Positions 57,663 to 64,000 of a stretch of 64,000 nucleotides of DNA are shown here, one piece after another; position 1 is the first letter of the stretch; the number at the start of each line of letters is the position of its first letter. The DNA lies in NCBI GenBank assembly GCA_032433595.1, contig JASWJB010000066.1:1-64000 (forward strand), given 5' to 3'. This DNA comes from Conoideocrella luteorostrata (Eukaryota > Ascomycota > Sordariomycetes > Hypocreales > Clavicipitaceae). The position numbers and the translations under genes are program-made. Below the pieces are notes generated by a model. That model searched no databases, was not told where the DNA came from, and saw only the letters and a program-made list of their open reading frames with translations.

Positions 57663-58372
57663 CTACGCTTGTTGGACCTCGGCGTGTGGTGTCCGTCCAT
57701 ATCGTTGCGCTTCCTGTTGATGGTCCTTGTAGCAGTCAGCACATGCCCATATCCCGAATCCGACTCGCCAAACTCTAAGAAACGTGTCAGTTCTTATACC
57801 AATCGAAAACGCACTTCAACGCCACGAAGCTCGGCAAATCTGCATTTGTGAACTTACATGACTGCTCCCAGTAGCCACATGGCGACCACAGCCATAGACG
57901 ATTTTCGGAAATGAATCCCCCCATTGTTCTCGCCAGAGTAGTTAACGTCTTCATACGCATCTTTTTGTGTCGCCTTTGACACCAACATGAGCACCATCCC
58001 GCCCATAGTAACGGCCAGGGAAAATATGTCATGCATCAAGGCTTTCTGAGGCCTCAAAGGCTGGAATCCGAGGGAGCGGCCCGCGAAAGCGATCATTTGC
58101 CAGCTATCGTTGAGGAGAGCAACGACCGACTATATCTGCACGTCAGTGACTGAACGACGTCGAGAAATCTCCACGGCTATCGCCGGTCCCGCGACATTGC
58201 GACGCTTCAAACTCACGCCAACAATTCCGGGAGCCACAGGTCCGCATGTCTCGGTCCATCGCTGCGCCATAAAGCAAAGAACAACAATGGCCACAATATC
58301 CGTCAACCAAGCCAAACCTCTGGCCAAGGTCCGCGCAAGAGTCAGCCAGCTAGGTAAGCGCCATGTGGCCAT
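57663..58372 (-). CDS. Small polytopic membrane protein of unknown function
   Basis: Three exons, 58372-58217, 58129-57858 and 57774-57663, give 179 residues with all splice phases consistent (GTGAGT and GTAAGT donors, TATAG and TTAG acceptors). I count four hydrophobic stretches: AWLTDIVAIVVLCFM, a weaker one around SVVALLNDSWQMIAFAG, HDIFSLAVTMGGMVLMLV, and one built across the last junction (SSMAVVAMWLLGAVMIVWRVGF). The tail is short and polar, and the loop between helices 3 and 4 is acidic. The well-placed introns and helices make the gene convincing, but I do not recognise the family. It is divergently placed relative to no named gene and has no evident link to its neighbours. Confidence 0.75.
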
Positions 58373-61300
58373 GACATCACCTCCACGGGGCGTTGCTATT
58401 CAGAGTCGCAGCGTGGTAATGCACAACGCTCATATCTCGTCGCTCTTGGTTCGTCGTCTCGCTCGTCGTTCGCAGTTCGTTGCTGTCGGCTCGCTGGTTT
58501 TCCGCTCAAGAGGGAGAAGGCGCGCGCCTTCGTCCGCTCCCCTCTCGGCCAGGAATCGTGCGACCCAGGTACCCAACATCCATGTTCTCATCCATCCATC
58601 CATCCATCCATCCATCCATCCATCCAACCAACCCAGCCTTTGGCGCCTCAGCTTTTCTTGGCGCTCATAAGGTCCAAATGCAATGCACTGCACGTGAGGG
58701 AAGCAGGTTAATGCCACAGGGTCAGCGCAGCGCTGGGCGCAATGGAGCGTGGAACCAACAGCCACAGCAGGGATGTTAGCTCAAAGCCAAGACGGGAGGT
58801 TGAAAGTTTATTGGCGACGAGGGCTTGATGCTCCGTAATACATGCAAGAAATACGGAGTACAATACTAGTAAGCGGACGGGGTACGGAGCACTGTAACCA
58901 GGTACCTATTGCCTTCAGAACAGGTACTGAGCAACCACGGAGTGCTGCAAAGTTGTACCAAAAATGTGGTCGTGGTGCCTCCCTTAATCCCGTGGCGGCT
59001 CCTCCTCTCGGGTACCTGTGGAGTTACTCAGCCAATGCCCTCTCCCACCAACTAGCAAATGTTCTCTGTAGTTGCACAGGACTGCTGGAAGTTCTTTACT
59101 AATCGCAAAATCGCGCGAACGGCAATCTTTGTGTCGCCGCAGACAGCAGGAGTCTCTAGCATGACCATTGCTGTTGAGTGAGGAAGTGACGCAATCACCA
59201 CCTTCATTGCATAATTACCAAGTACTGGGTGATTTACATGTAACTGCCCCGCGTGCTGCTCGCTACTTTGTTCAACCGCCCTGCCCTTCGCCCCATGGCA
59301 GCACGCCAAGTCAAAGAAAAGAAAGCAGAAAACAAAAAGCAATCGTGGAAAGAGGGTGTGTCCATCCGGGATGAAAGCCTGCGTTTCAGCTGCATGTACT
59401 CCGTACGCCGTATTACTCTTTCTCGGATGCTATTTATTTCTCCCCGCGGCATTGGCACATCGGAGCTGATTGTAACCCTGCTAACCAACAGCACAAACGG
59501 GAGCCGTGAAACAGAGACCCAATCGTTCCTCCGCTCAGCCTCCGCCTCAGAGTAATAATAACTTCAGCAGCGCATTGTGGTTTGGGCATGGCTCAGCGGA
59601 TATTTTAGCCGAATGGGCCAGGCTCCCAGGCTTCGGAGCCGACTTGGCTGGCCTAGCTGGTAGGTTTGACAAACAGACGACGGTCAACAGCTTCACGGGC
59701 TGGAATACTCCATACAGACCGCCGCTATGTCCCCCTATCTCACCGTTAAGCTCCTTGGCGGCGCTGTTGGCGCCAGATGCAGACGATGGCCAAGACGTCC
59801 GTGTCGTTGTCACTCGTTAATTCACGACCGACGATGGTGGCGGTGCAGAAAACGGCAAAGTAAGCGAAAGCCCTGCCAACACCCTTTTTTCGCAGTTGAC
59901 AACACTGAACGAAAGGACCACACAGGCCACTCGCCGTCTTGCCCTCACAAACATTCTGATACACATCATCGACAGCATGGCCCTCCAGCCGCCAATTCAC
60001 CTGATCAGCCGCATTGATCGGAGCTTACGAGCCAACAAAACGGTAGGTTGCGATTCAGACTTGACCACCGGCGGAACCCAGCGTGTTATAACCAGCCGAG
60101 GTAAGAGTAAGAGTAAAGCAGCAGGGGGCTCACGCCCGCAAGGCTGCCTTCCCATCTTTGCGAGGCCATTATGGAGACCATACCCGGCCAGCACATGAAG
60201 CTTAAGCTGACTATGCAGGAGTTACAGCTATATATGAAGCATTCGAAGCTTCGCTAGCGGCTAGGAGTGTGAAAACGGAACGGGCATCCGAGATCAAATA
60301 GGGCATGTTTTCTCCGAGATGCTTGTCAGAAGCTTAGTTCGATCCTCGGTTAGCGGATCTTGGTCGGAATCTGCGTCTTTAGCCGAACGTCTACTGGGTC
60401 GGTGCGATTTCGAATTACGGCAATGTCGGATCCCCGACCGTCAAGTTGAGCTTAGCTGGTTCGTATGTTCTATAAACATCGTTCCACACCTTCTTTTGTC
60501 GCTCAATCCAGGACCACAATTTTTCTTGGGTTCTCCTCAAGCTTGGCCACCCACCCCCAGATCCCCCAGCAGATGGATTGCATCTCCGACACTCCCCAAG
60601 TTTAAAGGATACCTGGTTATGCCCCGCTCTATACGGAGTACTCCGATCAGATATGATACTGCCCTGATTCAGCTGGTTGCCAACAGTCTCATACGATGTG
60701 CTTTCTAATAATCTTCTTCATTTCCGACAAACATATGCCGCTGAGTAGTAATTTCATGAGAACAGCAACGGCGACGAGAAGGCAGCTCAGTCAAGGTCTG
60801 CTTCCAGTAGCGAGACAGGGCGGGACCTTGAAGACGACAGAAAAACGGTTGTCGGCCACCAGACAGGCGACAGCCAAAAGTCAGGTCTCCCCGACGGCGG
60901 TGCCTTGCGTGGCTGGTCGTCCTGTGGGCAAGGCGCTGCTCATTCCGCGCCCTGGTTGGGATAACGACACGCCTTTTTCTTTCTATAAGGCAGCTATTTT
61001 TGCGATTATCGCATCCAGAAGCAACAAGATGGACTGACAATGCTCTTCCACTAGGTATTGGCACCTTTTACGAGTACTATGAACTGGACCTCTGTGCGAC
61101 TTCCAAACTCTCGGCAAGCAATGCGTAGTCTACCGCTTGTTCTGCACGTCTATCGCTGGCTATCGTTTAATAATTTGTTTCCAGCGATACATGAGCTACT
61201 CAAATTCCAGAAAGATTGACCGTGAAAGTCATAATGCACAAAAACCAAAGGTAGGGTGAATCAAGAACAAATATGTGCCATAAACACAAGCGTGAAGACA

Positions 61301-61544
61301 AACTCAAACTCAATTACGAATGGAACAAACTTAATTGCTGCAAGGGCTGGTATTTTTTCCTCTCAAAGATCTCTGTCATAAATGAACTATACGGATTTGT
61401 GCTGAAAAGCCCCAGTGTTTAGGCAATGACTGACGAAATTGCAAGGTAGCTGTAGCTGAGCATCACCTGTATAATACAAAGAGTAACAAGATGCACACAT
61501 CAGCGAACGCCGTCATAGCATTCTCGTAAATTCATTCAAGTCTA
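58373..61544. other. Intergenic region, 3.2 kb
   Basis: No gene I can support. It contains the (ATCC)n microsatellite near 58588-58626 and several TACGGAGTA-type words (58853, 58881, 59397, 60640). Frames at 59506-59820 and 60319-60708 have no recognisable domain. Confidence 0.45.
58588..58626. repeat. (ATCC)n microsatellite
   Basis: About nine perfect ATCC tetramers in intergenic DNA, followed by AACC-type degenerate units. Confidence 0.9.
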
Positions 61545-63482
61545 TTAAAAAGAATACTCCTCTACATGCAGATAAATGCCTTGCGCCCCTGTCCCCTTGT
61601 GAACGGCTCGCTCGTCACTCAATCGACTCACACAATTCCTCGTTCTGGCTACAATCTCCTTTCCGCCACAGACTATCACGGCTGTTTCTCCCCACGCTTT
61701 CTCAACACGCCCACGAATCAGCGTTTCTATATCAGGTCGACTCGTATACTCTCGGACCAGGTCAATGGTAGATGCGTTATCCCGAGAATCGCTGGAACTC
61801 GAGTTACTGCTTCTAGCTCGTAGTCCATCGTCAACTCTTGTCTTTTCGTAATACGGGTCGGCAGGTTTTAGCGGCGATGTGATGTTGGAGGAATCGGATC
61901 TGTCATGGCGCTGGAGTTGGACCAAAGGCATGCCGGATTCGCCATCTGCAGAGCGGCCTGTAATGGCAACATGCAATGTCACCTCGATACCTCTCTCTCT
62001 GGCCTCGTTCGCCGCTGCCCTGGCCCTTTCGACATAATAGTCAATTTCTTCGGAAGTCCTTGCTACGATCGCTACCTCCATCTGGCGTACACATGTCCTC
62101 GCTTTCGCGTTTGCAACATGTTCCAGGATTGGTATCGTGAAACTAGCCCCCGTAGAAGCGCCTAGCAAAACGAGACTTTCGTAAGCGTTCCAATTGGTAC
62201 TCACACCAAATGGCCCGAGCACAATTCCGGTCAGGGCTTTGGTTGGGTTTAAGGTCGCGTAAGTGTGAAGTCGTTTTGAAAATCCCTTGTGTGCTCGAAC
62301 AATCAGTTGTATGCTGTTTTTGCCGTATGCCCCGCCATGTTGATGAGCACAGGCAATCGTGTACGGATGCGACTCGAAAAACCCAAGTCGCGGGATCCAG
62401 AGGTAAACATATTGTCCAGCATGCCACTTGAACCGTGTATCCTTAATAGTCAAAACGGTGATAGAGTCGCCAATAGCTCGAGCTGAAATACTGTGTCCCA
62501 GTCGCTTCATTCCCTGGCATTCGGACTCGTCCACCTTCCAGCGAGTGTTTTGCCAGCCCATCAGTGCCCACCTTGCCGCCCTGTCAAGGGCGAGGAAGGA
62601 AACGGACATCCATAGCAAATACTTTGCATTGTCCGGAATATGAAAGCTCAACAATGCTAACATGGCAACCGATGCAAGAATGTGTTGAATCAACCATATC
62701 TCATACACTATTCTTCGAATGGGCAAAAACCCCACCACCACATTGAACAGCAATACACCCCAAGCTCCCATGCCGTACTTTACCATGGGCATGATCTCGA
62801 GTTCGTATGCAACAAAGTCAGCGAGCACCCACTCCGTCCAAAAATGCCACCCATGAACCGTCGCTGTGATGAACATGGTTCGCGCAACCCATCTATGAAG
62901 CCAGTTCAGTCTTTCGTGACTGCTTCCTGTCAAAAACCCGACAACGTTGAACTTCATGGCGAGAAGAAATATTAGGGGCAGCTGCATAATGGTCATCCAG
63001 GCATTTCGATATCCGATACGTTCCCAAAAATAGGCGTCCTTCTTGACTGCGTTCCAAGTCATGAAGTAGATGATCATTGCCCAATAACATAATAAAACCA
63101 GGATCCTTCCTAACGGCGGCGGAGTGGCCCATCGGAATCCAACTTTCGACACATAGTATTGAGGGTGGCTTATTTCGCGGACCACGGCAGTCGCGGTAGC
63201 CCATGCTTGACTGATGTGGCCATTCGGTCTAGTGGCGTGCTCGATGGACATTTCCTCGCACGCTTTCAGTCTGCGATGAGAGGTTAGAAAAGTGACGATA
63301 GCAACCCGCCGCAACCCTGCGTGTTCACGCCGTTACCTTTGTTTGCCAACGTAGAAATCAACTATGCGGATTGCGGTCAAAAGACCGACAACTCCGGCAA
63401 TAATGTACCAATAATCACGAGCGAAGGCATAGTTGTAGTCCATGCCCAAGCCCGCGTCCATGTGCATATGTTCGTGGTCCAT
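61545..63482 (-). CDS. Ferric-chelate reductase (FRE-type flavocytochrome)
   Basis: Two exons, 63482-63337 and 63270-61545, encode 623 residues; the GTAACG donor and CGCAG acceptor rejoin YVGKQRLKACEE in frame. The N-terminus is His/Met-rich (MDHEHMHMD), then one helix (YYIIAG-like), as in many fungal FRE proteins. The ferric-reductase transmembrane domain carries the haem histidines (LHRWVARTMFITATVHGWHF and QHILASVAMLALLSFH). The FAD site is HPYTIA, the NAD(P) region has LGPFG and LLGASTGASFTIPIL, and the C-terminus has VCGGKEI. It transfers electrons from NADPH through FAD and two haems to extracellular Fe(III) or Cu(II) at the plasma membrane. An 80-residue Ser/Asp-rich insert precedes the last strand. 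Confidence 0.93.
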
Positions 63483-63739
63483 GATGACCGCGAGTCTGGC
63501 TTCCCAAGTCGTAAATACAGACCGATAAAGCTTCAAGAGACATGCAGTCGCAGCGTGTCTGGGGAGGAAGATGTCGCAAATCTTCAGGTGGCAACGAGTA
63601 GCGAGATGCTACCACAGCATGTCTCAGCCGCGCTCCCCTCGAGCACAAAAAAGGGCGTTGGACAAAACGGACGGCCCGTCGAATGTCAAACTGTGACAGG
63701 GAGCTCGCTCGGCGTTTGAGCAAGTACGCTGTGCGGGAG

Positions 63740-64000
63740 AAAAAAGAACTGGTGTACGGAGATCCAGAGGTGACAGGGCTGTTGCTGGTGGTGTATCCGT
63801 ACTCTGCAGCGCCCAAAACGTCCGAGTGTAACACCAGACTTGGTGGGTTGGGATGATGACGGTACCAGTCCCTGCGCAGTGACTCGTACTCAGCCGTCTG
63901 CATGTATTGCAACGTTTCGGTCTCCAAGGACTGGCTGCTACGCTGTTGATCGATAGCTTGGCTTTCCTCCCCGCGGACGTACTGTGCTGAGGCTTCCGCG
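63740..64000 (-). CDS. Partial open frame running off the right edge
   Basis: On the minus strand a frame is open from the window edge inwards. Its composition looks coding: AEYESLRRDWYRHHPNPP, then an SSFFSRTAYLLKRRAS block. No domain is recognised, and the true 3' end is unclear, since the frame continues to about 63415 where it overlaps the ferric reductase 5' end. It could be the last exon of a neighbouring gene or the 5' leader of the reductase gene. Confidence 0.3.

Noticed and set aside
58588..58632. (ATCC)n tract as a CRISPR or telomere-like array
   Set aside because: A plain tetranucleotide microsatellite with no spacers.

Overview
The window is nuclear DNA of a filamentous ascomycete. 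Genes carry short 50-90 nt introns with GTRAGT-like donors, and families confined to Pezizomycotina are present (a HET-domain protein, a NACHT-ankyrin STAND protein, a fungal NRPS with a reductase terminus). A heat-labile-enterotoxin-like ADP-ribosyltransferase gene suggests a Hypocreales insect- or nematode-associated lineage (Metarhizium/Pochonia-like). That taxonomic step is inference; I cannot name the species.

Region 1 (0.7-2.7 kb): a HET-domain plus ankyrin allorecognition-type gene. Region 2 (3.8-33.7 kb): an apparent secondary-metabolite cluster. In order it holds a PLP aminotransferase (-), a membrane-anchored haem-oxygenase-like di-iron oxygenase (-), a 12-exon ABCC exporter (-), an aldo-keto reductase (+), a cytochrome P450 (-) and a 3380-residue intronless NRPS (+). 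The NRPS reads A-T-C-A-T-C-A-T-R. Three adenylation domains, no starter C domain, no TE and a terminal NAD(P)H reductase predict a linear tripeptide released as an aldehyde or alcohol, or cyclised as an imine. The aminotransferase, di-iron oxygenase, P450 and aldo-keto reductase would make a precursor or tailor the peptide, and the ABCC pump would export it. I do not recognise this combination as a known pathway. No pathway transcription factor is visible.

Region 3 (33.7-53.3 kb): gene-poor accessory DNA. It holds a predicted secreted protein, a decayed nucleoside-phosphorylase/ankyrin gene, an apparently intact HeLo-NACHT-ankyrin-zinc-finger STAND gene with near-identical ankyrin repeats, and the enterotoxin-like ADP-ribosyltransferase gene. 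Several kilobases have no supportable gene. Region 4 (53.3-64 kb): housekeeping-like genes, namely a secreted GH16 glycosidase, an OPT oligopeptide transporter, a small polytopic membrane protein and a ferric-chelate reductase, plus an open frame running off the right edge.

Exon joins were worked out by hand from splice sites, frame and family consensus. Database identity, expression and product structure are not established here.
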